Shown here one piece after another: positions 19,388 through 29,200 of a stretch of 64,000 nucleotides of DNA (the stretch's first letter is position 1; every line of letters begins with the position of its first letter). Origin of the DNA: Pyrodictium sp. (lineage in GTDB: Archaea; Thermoproteota; Thermoprotei_A; Sulfolobales; Pyrodictiaceae). Both the position numbers and the translations under genes were made by a program. The notes below the pieces were generated by a model. That model searched no databases, was not told the origin of the DNA, and saw only the letters and a program-made list of their open reading frames with translations. The stretch lies in NCBI GenBank assembly GCA_013540595.1, contig JABXKE010000002.1, positions 434,050 to 498,049 of the forward strand, given 5' to 3'.

Positions 19388-20397
19388 CTTGTTCTCCAGC
19401 CTAGCCTACCCTCCAGGTAAGCCTCTATAGCCTTAGCAGCATCTAGTCCACTCTTCGCTGCTGGGCCTATTAGACTAGCACCATGTGATACGTCGCCAGC
19501 AGCGAATACGGGCTCGCGTGTAGTTCTCTTATACTCGTCAACATCAATAGTGCCATCATCTCTAAGCTTGATTCCATAGTCTCCTCCATTGAATGGAGGT
19601 GTTGGTATAAGGCCTATAGCTTCAAGGACCATGTCTACTTTGAGCGTGAAGTACTCGCCTGTGCCGACGGGTTTGGGGCGCTTACCAGGCTCCTGTACGA
19701 GTTTAAGCTTCTCTAGTTTTACCTCTACAAGGTGTCCATTCTCTCCGATATACTCAACTGGCACTGTTAATTCGTAGACAGTGGCACCTTGTTCTTCCAT
19801 TTCCTTGAATCCACGCACACCAGCTGGTGCATACTCTCTGGTACGCCTATAAGACACGTAGACCTCCTCTGCGCCAAGCCACTTAGATACGTATACAGCG
19901 TCAACAGCTGTTAGCCCGCCACCCACAACTAGCACTCGAGGCTTTATCATAGGCTTTTCACTGCTATAACCGTACTTCCAAAGGTGGTAATCTACAATCC
20001 ACTCAGTTGCTGGAAGAACCTCTGGGAGATCACTACCAGGTATTTTTAGTCTTCTGCTCTTCCAAGTACCAGTCGCTATTAGGACGGCATCATGAACGTT
20101 AATTATGTCCCCAAGAAGTATATCACGGCCAACCCTCGTGTTTTGCTTGAAGACTACACCCAGCTCCTTTAGCTCTTTAATACCTCTCCTCACTTTCTCT
20201 TTGTCTATATGTATTTCGAGGACTCCAAATATCATGAAGCCACCAGGCTCGGGCATTTGATCATATATAGTTACTTTATACCCTTTACACTTCAAGTAGC
20301 CGGCCGCATAGAGGCCAGCTGGCCCAGCACCTACTATTCCAACACTCTTATCCTTTTCCGGATGTTCTCCAGGTTTGCACCCTATTATGAACCGCAT
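19384..20397 (-). CDS. GltD-like FAD/NAD(P)H oxidoreductase
   Basis: The protein of 337 residues has two dinucleotide-binding motifs: VGIVGAGPAGLYAAGYL near the N-terminus for FAD and VLVVGGGLTAVDAVYVSKW near residue 155 for NAD(P). It ends with the FAD-binding FAAGDVSHGASLIGPAAKSG segment. It resembles the small subunit of glutamate synthase and the NADPH-binding subunit of sulfide dehydrogenase, but the N-terminal iron-sulfur domain of those proteins is almost wholly missing. No glutamate synthase large subunit is nearby. It probably passes electrons from NADPH to an unidentified partner, for example a ferredoxin. Confidence 0.78.
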   Translation of the reverse strand: MRFIIGCKPGEHPEKDKSVGIVGAGPAGLYAAGYLKCKGYKVTIYDQMPEPGGFMIFGVLEIHIDKEKVRRGIKELKELGVVFKQNTRVGRDILLGDIINVHDAVLIATGTWKSRRLKIPGSDLPEVLPATEWIVDYHLWKYGYSSEKPMIKPRVLVVGGGLTAVDAVYVSKWLGAEEVYVSYRRTREYAPAGVRGFKEMEEQGATVYELTVPVEYIGENGHLVEVKLEKLKLVQEPGKRPKPVGTGEYFTLKVDMVLEAIGLIPTPPFNGGDYGIKLRDDGTIDVDEYKRTTREPVFAAGDVSHGASLIGPAAKSGLDAAKAIEAYLEGRLGWRTS

Positions 20398-20506
20398 AGC
20401 TTAGCTGCCCTCCAGGCATTACACAGAATGCGTTCAAGGAATAAAAAACTTACATTATTAAATAAGTGGGTTTTGTGGAAAAGCTCTTTGCCCACTAGAA
20501 ACCCAT

Positions 20507-20528
20507 CACTATAATCTAAAATATAGTG
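20507..20528. repeat. Inverted repeat CACTATA-N8-TATAGTG
   Basis: A perfect 7-bp inverted repeat with an 8-bp AT-rich spacer lies about 110 bases upstream of the GltD-like gene, in the 236-bp gap before ino1. A TATA-like TTATTTAATA lies between it and the gene, so it could be a regulator site. Nothing else in this gap looks like a gene. Confidence 0.35.
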
Positions 20529-20633
20529 GGAAAAGAGGGACATGTGAAAACTAAGAAGGAGAAGATAGGGCAAACCGTGTATACATAAAAACGTCTTAGC
20601 ATAAATGATGGGCTACATTGTTCTCTGTCTAAA

Positions 20634-21806
20634 TCACCCTTGGATTATCCCCATGGACTTTAAGTACTCAATCATTTGATAGAATGCTCTTATCCTTGAC
20701 AAGTTCCTAGCGCCACGAGGCCCTGGATCCTTCATGAAGAATGCATTCACTGGGTATACTGTGCCCTTAACGTTCCTGTCTAGTAGTGCTTTGCTTATCC
20801 TGGCAAGATCTACTAGTAGCCCTGCAAGTGCTGGGCTGTCATTTATCCTCATGTTAACTACTAGTTCGTCTTCAAGCCCATTGAAGGTCTTCCACCAGAT
20901 GTGCATTGATACGAATTTCTTGTCACCAAGAGGCTCGAGGTATCCTGTTGGCTTTATGTAGTGTGGTGAGTCGTATCCTAGTATGTCTTTTACTACACTA
21001 CTCTTTGTTTCCTCTTTCATCTCATTCCTCTCTGGTATGGTTAGCGCGAGGAAGTCGGTGTTGCCGCCAATGTTAAACTGTGCTATGCTCAAGACATACC
21101 TATTCCTCTCTGCTAAGTGCTCTAATAGGTCGGCTGTTAACGGCGTAGCCCCCGTTGCACCGTCATCGCCTAGCACTATAAGGTCTGCTTCCTCATAGAG
21201 CTTTACTATTGCATCGTCTCTAGCTAGCGGTGCTGGTATGACGTTCACAAAGGCTGCCTTGGAATTTGTTTCCTTAGCATACTTGTAGAGTGCATACGCA
21301 TAGACGTGGCTGGCACTCAGCCTAGCTTTGTCATACTTGCGTATAGCTTCTTCAAGTACTTCAATACTGTGGAAGGCTTTTGCTGGCTCGGTGGTTATGG
21401 CGTTTATCACTACGTCTGGTTTAACTTCCTTGAACTCCTCTACTAGCTTGTCGACAGCTTTCTCGACACTATTATACTCCTCCTCTAGTCCACGAGCTTT
21501 GAATGGTAAGCCTTTAAGGCTGTCTAGGTGTACGCCTCTCCTCACAACAATGTTCTTTAGTGTTTCTGGGATGGGCAGCACACCCTTAACAAGCTGTTCA
21601 GCAACATCATAGAGTGTTTTGCCCACTTTGGATTCGTCAACGTCGTAGCTTGCAACAATTTCTATGTCCTCAATACGGTATGGCATATTATACTTTGCTA
21701 GAGGGACACCGTAGGGTTCCAGCTCACCGCTTTTGATGCGCTCTACACCTATTACAAAGTGGGTGGAGACAAGGCCTTGGCCTACGATTACTACACGTAT
21801 GGTCAT
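20634..21806 (-). CDS. ino1: myo-Inositol-1-phosphate synthase
   Basis: This NAD-dependent enzyme turns glucose 6-phosphate into L-myo-inositol 1-phosphate. In hyperthermophilic archaea the product feeds inositol lipids and the heat-stress solute di-myo-inositol phosphate. The sequence shows the NAD motif VVIVGQGLVSTHFV, the conserved ALYKYAKETNSKAAFVNVIP region, and LGDDGATGATPLTADLLEH, NIGGNTDF and SHIxxN-like segments. The frame opens with GTG at 21815, but the ATG at 21806 (MTIRVVIVGQ) follows GGGGGTGAAAGAA at ideal spacing and starts at the family N-terminus. The protein is then 390 residues. Confidence 0.9.
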   Translation of the reverse strand: MTIRVVIVGQGLVSTHFVIGVERIKSGELEPYGVPLAKYNMPYRIEDIEIVASYDVDESKVGKTLYDVAEQLVKGVLPIPETLKNIVVRRGVHLDSLKGLPFKARGLEEEYNSVEKAVDKLVEEFKEVKPDVVINAITTEPAKAFHSIEVLEEAIRKYDKARLSASHVYAYALYKYAKETNSKAAFVNVIPAPLARDDAIVKLYEEADLIVLGDDGATGATPLTADLLEHLAERNRYVLSIAQFNIGGNTDFLALTIPERNEMKEETKSSVVKDILGYDSPHYIKPTGYLEPLGDKKFVSMHIWWKTFNGLEDELVVNMRINDSPALAGLLVDLARISKALLDRNVKGTVYPVNAFFMKDPGPRGARNLSRIRAFYQMIEYLKSMGIIQG

Positions 21807-21819
21807 TTCTTTCACCCCC

Positions 21820-21875
21820 TATACATTCATGAGTATATATGTGATATACGAAGTCATGAATATATTTATGGCCTA
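21820..21875 (-). promoter_or_regulatory. ino1 promoter with TATA element and ATTCATGA/TCATGAAT inverted repeat
   Basis: The minus strand has a TATA-like CCATAAATATATT at about 21859-21871, roughly 55 bases upstream of the ATG. An 8-bp perfect inverted repeat, ATTCATGA at 21825-21832 and TCATGAAT at 21854-21861, brackets the expected transcription start, and its upstream arm touches the TATA box. That is where an archaeal repressor would sit. ino1 controls the first committed step to the heat solute, so control here would be meaningful. Confidence 0.5.
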
Positions 21876-22009
21876 AATCTAGCCTACAACAACTAAATAT
21901 ATTCAATTAACTTTAGAAAAGTATATGCAGAAAGTTGGACCCATATAGAGTGTGAAGTTGTTAATCGTATTGTTAAACCGCCCGAGAGGGTACTCTGTAG
22001 GAAGCGGTT

Positions 22010-22534
22010 CTATTTATGCTTATCTGAACATACACACAAAAACAATGAAACAGTACTATAGATAAAAACAAGGCAAGGTAACGCTGATAGAAGTCCTACC
22101 ACAACTCTATCAACATCACAACCATCAACACTGTACAAATGTGATACTTTGTAGGGATCATCACTTCCACCTAAACGCCCAATAGGCTTAAGACACCTAG
22201 ACGCATGCGCTGAAAGAGCAAGCCATGATTCAAGCCCTTTAACAGCTGTAGGGCAGACACCCACAACTAGCGGCTCATAAGATTTGCTAAGCGTTATGTA
22301 GTCTATGTGCCACCATGGCTTCTTGCTCCTGGACAAGTGCCGGCAGACTCTTGTCTTGAACTTAACTGGGCCTAGAGCTGAGCCTATGTAGATGTACATG
22401 CCTGGCTGAAGCTCGACGCTAAATCTACGCCCCACCTTACCCTTAAAGCTCTGTCTTAGCCTGAAACCAATAACATAATAGCCATTCGACTGCATGATTT
22501 TCGGGACAAGTCTCTCACCGCTATCCTTACACAT
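22010..22534 (-). CDS. GIY-YIG-related DUF123 protein
   Basis: Residues 18-125 match DUF123, a small domain related to GIY-YIG nucleases that sometimes is fused to endonuclease III: NGYYVIGFRLRQSF, PGMYIYIGSALGP (the GIY-YIG-like pair of strands), RVCRHLSRSKKPWWHIDYI, and a late GxxLGSSDD-like GRLGGSDDPYK. The role is unknown; it is likely to act on nucleic acid. The 13-14 residues before the Met of MQSNGYYVIGF may be untranslated; that ATG is at 22495. The last 40 residues, including a hydrophobic end, are not conserved in the family as I know it. Confidence 0.75.
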   Translation of the reverse strand: MCKDSGERLVPKIMQSNGYYVIGFRLRQSFKGKVGRRFSVELQPGMYIYIGSALGPVKFKTRVCRHLSRSKKPWWHIDYITLSKSYEPLVVGVCPTAVKGLESWLALSAHASRCLKPIGRLGGSDDPYKVSHLYSVDGCDVDRVVVGLLSALPCLVFIYSTVSLFLCVCSDKHK

Positions 22535-22711
22535 GGTTACATGAACACCTTTACTAGCAGCTGTAAAATCCTTGTTGCGTGGGGGCTACTACGAGGTTTA
22601 CCCTTATTATACTGCAACACCTGCGTACACCTATAAAATATCTAGTAAAGTGCTAGGGTTACATAGACCCGCAAACTCATAACTAGGCCTAGGCCTAGGG
22701 GGTGGTATGAA

Positions 22712-23107
22712 GTGGGTGAATGGGCTAAGGAACTTACTGAGTGGTTGCGCCAAAGAGGCTTTAGTTTTGAAGCAGAAGGAGAAGCCATAAGAGTACACTT
22801 AGACAATGGTATTATAGTCGAAGTAGTAGAGTCTAGGAGAGGCCAAGGCTATGATGTAGTGGTTACTGTGCCTTTGCCAGGTAATAGTGATGAAGCACTT
22901 GATGAAGCATCACAGAAAGCTATTGTTGATGCGTACCAGATACTTGGAAGACTCTCTGTAGACGAGGTAAGTTACGAGGTTGATGACAGCATGCCTGAGT
23001 ACCCATCATTACGCGTGTACGCTGTAGGATTTAGTGATCCCACCCATATGGCTAGGAAGATTGTTGACGCACTATCGGGGTTCGCACCAAGCAATAATAA
23101 CGATTAA
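22712..23107 (+). CDS. Hypothetical acidic protein, 131 residues
   Basis: No family is recognised. The start is GTG after GGGGGTGG. The sequence predicts a helix (WAKELTEWLRQRGF), three beta strands (AIRVHLDNGIIVEVVE, YDVVVTVPLP), and a long acidic helix-strand region (ALDEASQKAIVDAYQILGRL). This alpha/beta pattern resembles small cytosolic domains of the DUF2299 type, but I cannot confirm this. It precedes the archaetidylinositol-phosphate synthase gene by about 70 bases on the same strand. The 177-bp gap before it contains CCTAGGCCTAGG-type self-complementary sequence. Confidence 0.6.
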   Translation: MGEWAKELTEWLRQRGFSFEAEGEAIRVHLDNGIIVEVVESRRGQGYDVVVTVPLPGNSDEALDEASQKAIVDAYQILGRLSVDEVSYEVDDSMPEYPSLRVYAVGFSDPTHMARKIVDALSGFAPSNNND

Positions 23108-23173
23108 GTCAAGCACTAATTGTAATCTAGATACTACTTGATTTTTAGGGCTACTATTTGCCTCATAGTATAG

Positions 23174-23770
23174 TTGGTGTACAGTCATATGCTTACGAGG
23201 CTTAGGCCTCTCGCCAGTAAGCTCTTGGAGTACCCAGCCAAGTTCTTAGCCTTCCTCCCAGCCGACCTCTATACTGTTGCAAGTCTCGTACCAGCAATAC
23301 TTTACCTTATGGCGTGTTTTAGAGGAGACGCATTTGCTGGGCTTGTCTTGCTTGTTTTGGGTAGTTTACTCGACGCTATTGATGGTGCTGTTGCTAGGGT
23401 TCGGGGCGAAGCGGGTCCTCGGGGTGCTTTTCTTGACAGTGTCATAGACCGCGTGTCTGACTCCATGTACGTTATGGGATTCTTACTCTTGGGCTATAAC
23501 CCATACCTTGTATATGTTGTGCTCGTTGGCTCTCTTTTAGTCAGTTATACGAGAGCTAGATTTGAAGGGCTTACAGGTAAGAGTATGGAAGGGCTAGGAT
23601 TCATGGAGCGAGGCGATAGGATAATATTCTTTGTTGTTGTCCTACTGCTACACTACTTAGGCTACATGAATACAGCAAGCCGTTTACTCTTTATTATGGC
23701 TATCTTGACGTGGCTTACCGTGCTACAACGCCTTGTTAGGGGATATACTATGCTGCCCAAAAAGCTATAG
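23174..23770 (+). CDS. CDP-alcohol phosphotransferase, probably archaetidylinositol-phosphate synthase
   Basis: This integral membrane enzyme transfers inositol 1-phosphate to CDP-archaeol. The protein of 198 residues carries the CDP-alcohol signature D-x2-D-G-x2-A-R-x8-G-x3-D-x3-D: LLDAIDGAVARVRGEAG followed by GAFLDSVID. About five membrane helices follow. The distance to ino1 (1.4 kb) and the existence of a different homologue for the soluble solute at 41.4 kb both suggest the lipid role. The frame begins TTG at 23174 (MVYSHML), but the ATG at 23189 (MLTRLRPLAS) is equally possible. Phosphatidylserine- or glycerol-type acceptors cannot be excluded. Confidence 0.78.
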   Translation: MVYSHMLTRLRPLASKLLEYPAKFLAFLPADLYTVASLVPAILYLMACFRGDAFAGLVLLVLGSLLDAIDGAVARVRGEAGPRGAFLDSVIDRVSDSMYVMGFLLLGYNPYLVYVVLVGSLLVSYTRARFEGLTGKSMEGLGFMERGDRIIFFVVVLLLHYLGYMNTASRLLFIMAILTWLTVLQRLVRGYTMLPKKL

Positions 23771-23847
23771 AGAGCTCCAAGGGGCTAAGTGGGAGAATCA
23801 TAATACTGTGTCCTTTAGAGTATTCACATGGAGGGCGTGTAGCTCTG

Positions 23848-25398
23848 TTGAGGCCTAACCTGTGCCCAGTTGTTATTGGTGCCCAGCGTGTTTACACAAG
23901 TTTTAAGCCTACGAGATACGTTGATGCTATAGTAGCTATTGCAGGCACCATTATTTATGCTGGCTCGCTGGATGAGGCTAATCGTGTTGCTGCAAGGATG
24001 GCCAGTATTCTTGGGTGCAGGGCTAGGCATGAGATATTTGACGGCATTGCTGTCCCAGGCTTCGTCGATGCCCACATGCACCTTGCATCATTGGGGTTTG
24101 AATCTGAGGGTGTTGACCTTAGAAGTGTTGACTCTATTGACGCGCTTAAGACCATTCTTGCCCGGGAGGCTGAGAGGTTTAGTGGCTGGGTTTATGGCAG
24201 GGGTTGGGACCAAGAGAGGATGGGTTCATGGCCCACGAGATACGATTTAGATGACATTGTGCCTGATAAGCCTGTTGTCTTGATGCGTGTGTGTGGGCAT
24301 GTAGCCGTGGTCAATACGAGGGCTTTAGAGGAGCTGGGCCTACTCAAGACTGGTAGGAGCGAGTACGTAGATTATGGGTGTGATGGTTCTCCTACTGGGA
24401 TACTGTATGAGGAGGAGGCTTATAGGGCTTATGAACGTGCAAGGCAGGGCGCTGACTATGTAAAGCTTATACTTAGAGGTCAGGAAGCGCTGTTAAGGAA
24501 TGGAGTCACAATGGTTGGTGCCATGGATGTCTCCGCGGGTGAGGCTGCTGGATTAGTGGCCGCGTGGAGAAGCGGGCTTCTGCGTGTTAGAACTAGAGCT
24601 TATATTAGTTGGAGTCTCTTCGAGCAGTTATCCACTGCAGGGGCTGCGTTTGCTAGCTTAGGCGACGATATGTTGCGTTTTGTCGGTATAAAACTCTACA
24701 TGGATGGTAGTCTTGGCGCACGTACTGCGTGGCTAAGAGAGCCTTATAGCGATGCTAACACCATAGGTAAACCACTACTAGACTCTAAGAGGCTTGCTCA
24801 GAGAGCAAAGCAGGCACAGAGCCGCGGCTTCGATGTCGCTGTCCACGCCATAGGCGATGCAGCGCTTGCAGAGGCTCTGAGAGGATTAGAGGCCTCGAGA
24901 TGTAGATGCCGTATAGAGCATGCGAGCCTGGCCACTCCCGACCTCATAGACTATATGAGTAGGTTAGGCTTGAGAGTAGCTGTACAGCCGCGCTTCGTGG
25001 TTAGCGACTACTGGGCAGTGGAAAGACTGGGGGACAGGGCTAGGTGGGTCTATCCATTCAAAACAATGCTTTCACGGGGTATCCAGTTGGGCTTCTCTAG
25101 TGATGCACCAGTAGAGCCTGTGAACCCGTTAGAGGGCGTCTATGCAGCAGTTACTAGGGGTGCATTAGCATCAGTCACAAAGAGCGAGAGCTTGGACGTA
25201 GAGACTGCCATGCATCTTTATACTCAAGGCTCAGCCCTCGTACTTGGTGAGACGAGGGCTGGCTGTCTTGAGTCTGGATGCTATGCTGATGTAGCCATTT
25301 TAGAGTCTGACCCCTTGGAGGAAACAATTGAAATCTTACCAGACATCAGGGTGGTAGCAACTATTGTTGGAGGAGAGGTTGCCTGGAGACGTGTGTAG
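23848..25398 (+). CDS. YtcJ-like metal-dependent amidohydrolase
   Basis: The protein of 516 residues is a member of the amidohydrolase superfamily in the YtcJ branch. The metal site is visible as VDAHMHLASLG near residue 72, a His in VAVHAIGDAA, a His in RIEHASL and Asp in GFSSDAPVEPVNP. The N- and C-terminal strands form the usual beta sandwich (GTIIYAGSLDE; YADVAILESDPLE). Family members hydrolyse amides or formamide compounds; the substrate here is unknown. The start is TTG at 23848. The last 35 bases overlap the next frame, so the two genes are likely co-translated. Confidence 0.82.
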   Translation: MRPNLCPVVIGAQRVYTSFKPTRYVDAIVAIAGTIIYAGSLDEANRVAARMASILGCRARHEIFDGIAVPGFVDAHMHLASLGFESEGVDLRSVDSIDALKTILAREAERFSGWVYGRGWDQERMGSWPTRYDLDDIVPDKPVVLMRVCGHVAVVNTRALEELGLLKTGRSEYVDYGCDGSPTGILYEEEAYRAYERARQGADYVKLILRGQEALLRNGVTMVGAMDVSAGEAAGLVAAWRSGLLRVRTRAYISWSLFEQLSTAGAAFASLGDDMLRFVGIKLYMDGSLGARTAWLREPYSDANTIGKPLLDSKRLAQRAKQAQSRGFDVAVHAIGDAALAEALRGLEASRCRCRIEHASLATPDLIDYMSRLGLRVAVQPRFVVSDYWAVERLGDRARWVYPFKTMLSRGIQLGFSSDAPVEPVNPLEGVYAAVTRGALASVTKSESLDVETAMHLYTQGSALVLGETRAGCLESGCYADVAILESDPLEETIEILPDIRVVATIVGGEVAWRRV

Positions 25399-26290
25399 GG
25401 ACATTGCACGGGTGTGCGCTGAGGCTGCTATGCTTGAGGCGATTATTCCAAGGCCAGGACTCACTAGCGTTATGAGGCCAAGGCCGGACCATGATCCATG
25501 GTCTTTCGTGAAGCTTCCATCATATGCTTATGAGGTGTGCTTATGTTCATGTGAACGTGGCTACATACTAGCCAATGGTTGGTCTTCTTGTTGGAGGAGA
25601 AGTGTAGAGGAGCTGGCACGATGGGATAATCCTGGCCTGGGAATGCTCTTTCTCCAAAGTCTTCAGGCTGCGGCAGTGGGTGCATCAGCTAGGGAAGAGA
25701 GGGATCTTGAGGACTACGCGGTAATGGGGTGGTCCAGAAGGCTTGTAGAGGCTGAGGGTGTTATGGGGGCTGTAAACTTCTATGCTGCGCTCCATGCCGT
25801 GTCACCGAGCTATCTTGGCCGGATATCGCATAGCGGGCTTCCTGACGTGACTACTGGTCTTCTAGCATTAGAGGAGATAGTAGAGAAAGGGATCACATTA
25901 GCACACATTGTGGACGTGGCATCGCTTTATGACCCTGTGCTCCAAGATGCATCAAGGCTTCTAAGCATAAGCCTAGGCTATATACTGCCCTTGCTGGAAG
26001 CAAAAGCTAAATCTCATGGTGTAATAGAGGCTGTTAAGAGAGTTTTTTACCATGTGGCTGCTAGGCTAGACGATTTCATCCTAAAAAGGAAGCTTGGAGA
26101 AGAGGCCCCTAGGGTTAAGGAGTTATTCTTGGGGGCTGAGCATGGTAGTATACTTGCAGAGTCTTTGCTCTGGAGATTCTTTCGAGGTAAAAGAGCTGGC
26201 CCAGGCTCTATTGCTGACCTTTTAGTTAACGCACTTACGCGCCTGTTATACAAGCAGGCAAGAAGTGGCGTTATGTTTTCTCTTGTCTAA
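25364..26290 (+). CDS. CitG/MdcB-like triphosphoribosyl-dephospho-CoA synthase family protein
   Basis: This all-helical family makes the precursor of the citrate- or malonate-lyase prosthetic group from ATP and dephospho-CoA, but archaeal members lack those lyases and may act on another nucleotide. Family features are the helix AEAAMLEAIIPRPGLTSVMRPRPD (KPGL-like motif), followed by FVKLPSYAYEV, and the GVMGAVNFYAALHAVSPSYLGR region. The protein is 308 residues from TTG 25364; the TTG at 25379 or GTG at 25391 are possible later starts. It overlaps the amidohydrolase by 35 bases and the convergent helicase by 20. Confidence 0.7.
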   Translation: MLEERLPGDVCRDIARVCAEAAMLEAIIPRPGLTSVMRPRPDHDPWSFVKLPSYAYEVCLCSCERGYILANGWSSCWRRSVEELARWDNPGLGMLFLQSLQAAAVGASAREERDLEDYAVMGWSRRLVEAEGVMGAVNFYAALHAVSPSYLGRISHSGLPDVTTGLLALEEIVEKGITLAHIVDVASLYDPVLQDASRLLSISLGYILPLLEAKAKSHGVIEAVKRVFYHVAARLDDFILKRKLGEEAPRVKELFLGAEHGSILAESLLWRFFRGKRAGPGSIADLLVNALTRLLYKQARSGVMFSLV

Positions 26291-29200
26291 CACTTATTCT
26301 TCCTTTTAATGCTGCCAAGGCAACCTTGTAGGCAGTCTTTGCTATTGCCTCTGCAAGTCTCTTTAACGCGTTCTCCAGCTCTTCAACATCTCTCCTGGAC
26401 TTGGCTTTGTTTGCCCAGTCCAAGTAGTATCTCACTCTAGGCTCAACAGTAACTAGGAGCGGTACTGTCCTTGCTTTTTCTGGTACTAAGCTAGTAGCAT
26501 CAACTATTCTCCCTTCATGTTCGGCTGCACGTAGCAACATGAGTCCTGTATAGCTTCCCGCGAGTATACGGAACATAATGTTCTTCTGTTCCTCTCCATA
26601 ATACACGACTCTAAGTTTACGGCTTAACAGCTTATCAATATGCGATAAGAGTATCTGAGCCATGCGAGACGCTTGGTCTATACTTATGTGCTCGTGGTGT
26701 GTATCTACGCTAATACTCTCGCCGTCATATGAGGCTATAGCTAACACACCTATGGTCCCCTTATCTGCTTGTATGGTGTCATAAAGTACTGCTACTGCAC
26801 CAATGCCATGACTAGTACTCGGCCGCGGGTACTCTAGGACAATGCCTCTCGACTCTACAAGCGTGGTTCCCGCTAGTACACGTGCAGCGTAGGCAGCCAG
26901 GTCTCTCGCCCTTGGAAGCGGTATTTCTCCACGTAGTACTCTGAGGGCTGTAGGGGGGTCAATAGATGCAACCAAAGGTATCGATATAAGAGGATAATCA
27001 TACCCTTCTAATTCATGCGCTATCTTAAACCAGTCTAGCTGATCTAGAATACCCGCTGCCTCACGCTCCCATAAATGCATAAGCTTCATGGATCCTGCTG
27101 AAACAACACGGTACTGAATTAGGCCGAGCGGTATAGCATATTCCGGGTTAATCCTCAAGTACACGAGTAGAAACGCTAGCCCCAAGCGTAGATCCTCTGA
27201 GTTAACCCCGCCAGGCGCCTCAAATACACGTCCATAAGTGTAGTCACGGTATCTCCCAGAGATTGGCGCGTTTAGAGGGATGCTCGCAAGCTCATGGTAG
27301 ACGCGGGGGCCATTTCCCCCCCTAGACAAGCGTGGACGACGACTCTCTACCAGCCATTCAACATCTATAGGCTCTTCTACGAGTTCGCCGAAGCCCTGCA
27401 TTGGCGCTGAAACATTTAAGACTACTATGGGGTAAAGTCTTCCATACCGTATGTCATCTATGAAGCTTGGCTTCTCACCCCACCCACGCTTCACATCCTC
27501 GTATCGTGCAACAGCCCTAGCAAGCCAGTCGTTCTCGTAGATAGCCTCCTCAGGAGGCTGCTCATATATCCTGTATTCTCTAGGCTCAACACGCACCACA
27601 ATATTCTCTGTCATCGAGTCATAACTCCCGGGCTGGTACTTCTCAATAGCATCTCTCACTGAGACTTCTTCACTCCTCAGCAGGGTCTCTCGCCCACCAC
27701 GGACCACTACCTTACGGTACCCATAAGGTGGGCCATGCTCGTAGAATCCTATATTGTTCCAGAAGCTCTTCCCTTTACGTGTAGGCACAAGCCTTGAACT
27801 TGTTAGAGATGGAGCCTCCTCAACAAAACCCATGCTGCGTAGTAGCTCTTCTTCATTCTTGCTTAACTTTATGCCTCGTAGAACTCTCCATAGAGCCTTA
27901 AAGAGTGCGGCGTAATGGTTGTGAGGGTTAATATAGAGCTTCTCGAGAGGGAGAGTAAGCCATTCTTTTAGCGCGCTTGACCCAGCCTCAAGCAGTTTGC
28001 GATCCCAGAGCCCGCTAGGGATGACTATTGTCTCAGTTACACCTATTTCCCTTCTTCTACCCTTACGGCCTTCACGCTGCATGTACTCACGCAAGTCTAT
28101 TGGCAAGCCTACATGGACCACTCTATTGACTGTACCAATGTCTATTCCCTGAGCTAGCGTGCGTACAGTTATTATAATATGTATTCTCCCCTCCCGTGCA
28201 GCCTCTTCGATAATCTCCCTCTTAGACTTAGAGACCAAATGATGGTGAACCGCCACAAAGCCATGTAAGCCCTGAGGAAGCCTCTCAATTAGTCCACGGT
28301 AAAGACGTTCAGCCATACGTATACTTCTTGCAAAAACTAGTGTCACCATGCCTGGTTCGCTGGATTCAAGTATAGCTTGAAGTATCTCAACAGGGTCTAA
28401 GCCAGGCCGAGGCGGATGTAGCCCTATAGCCTCAAGGGCCTCGTATACCTCGTAGAAGTGTTCACGAAAACTCCTCTCATCCTCAACAACGTCTAAGACC
28501 CATGGAGCTCTTGAAGCTATTACGGCTGAATACGCCCGGATATAGTCTTTAAGCGCTTCAACACCCTTACCTAGAATTATGACTGTCCTATTGGGTGTCT
28601 TGAAGGGCTTGCCCTTGATTACACGTGTCTTACGCCCCGTAAGTTTCTCAAGGTACTCTGCAAGCTCACGAGGATTTCCTAGTGTAGCCGAGAGAACTAC
28701 TACCCTTGGAGGCTTTGATGATAAGTGTTTCACTATGAGTTCTATCATTGCTAAAAGAAGGTTTGCACCACGAGGCCCATAGAAGTCGAGTTCATCGAAG
28801 ACAATGAGGTCTACATGCGACAAGTAGTCTTCTAGGAGAGCACGGTTTGGCGTCACAGCAAGTCTTTTCATTTCAGCAAGGAGAAAAGCTGGATTCGTAA
28901 CAACGACATGAGCCTTAGCCAACGTAGCAAGGACGTCCTCGTTTTTCTTGCCCCTTCTCTCTAGGGAGGGCCTATCTATTCTTACGACTGCCCTCTCACA
29001 CCCTACAGCTTTGTAGTATTCTTCGAGTCTACGTATCTGGTCTGCTGCGAGGGCGAGTGTCGGGTAAACAGCTAGGACACGCCACTCATTACGTATAGCC
29101 GCTACTGCCCACGCCTCAGTCTTGCCTGATCCTGTGCGCGCTGTTAATACGACATTCTCTCCCTTCTCGAGAGCATTAATACTCTCAAGTTGGTGTTTGT

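Noticed and set aside
22680-22702. CCTAGGCCTAGG tandem self-complementary run as an origin or attachment site
   Set aside because: It is too short, and no supporting repeats or Cdc6/WhiP-type genes are near.
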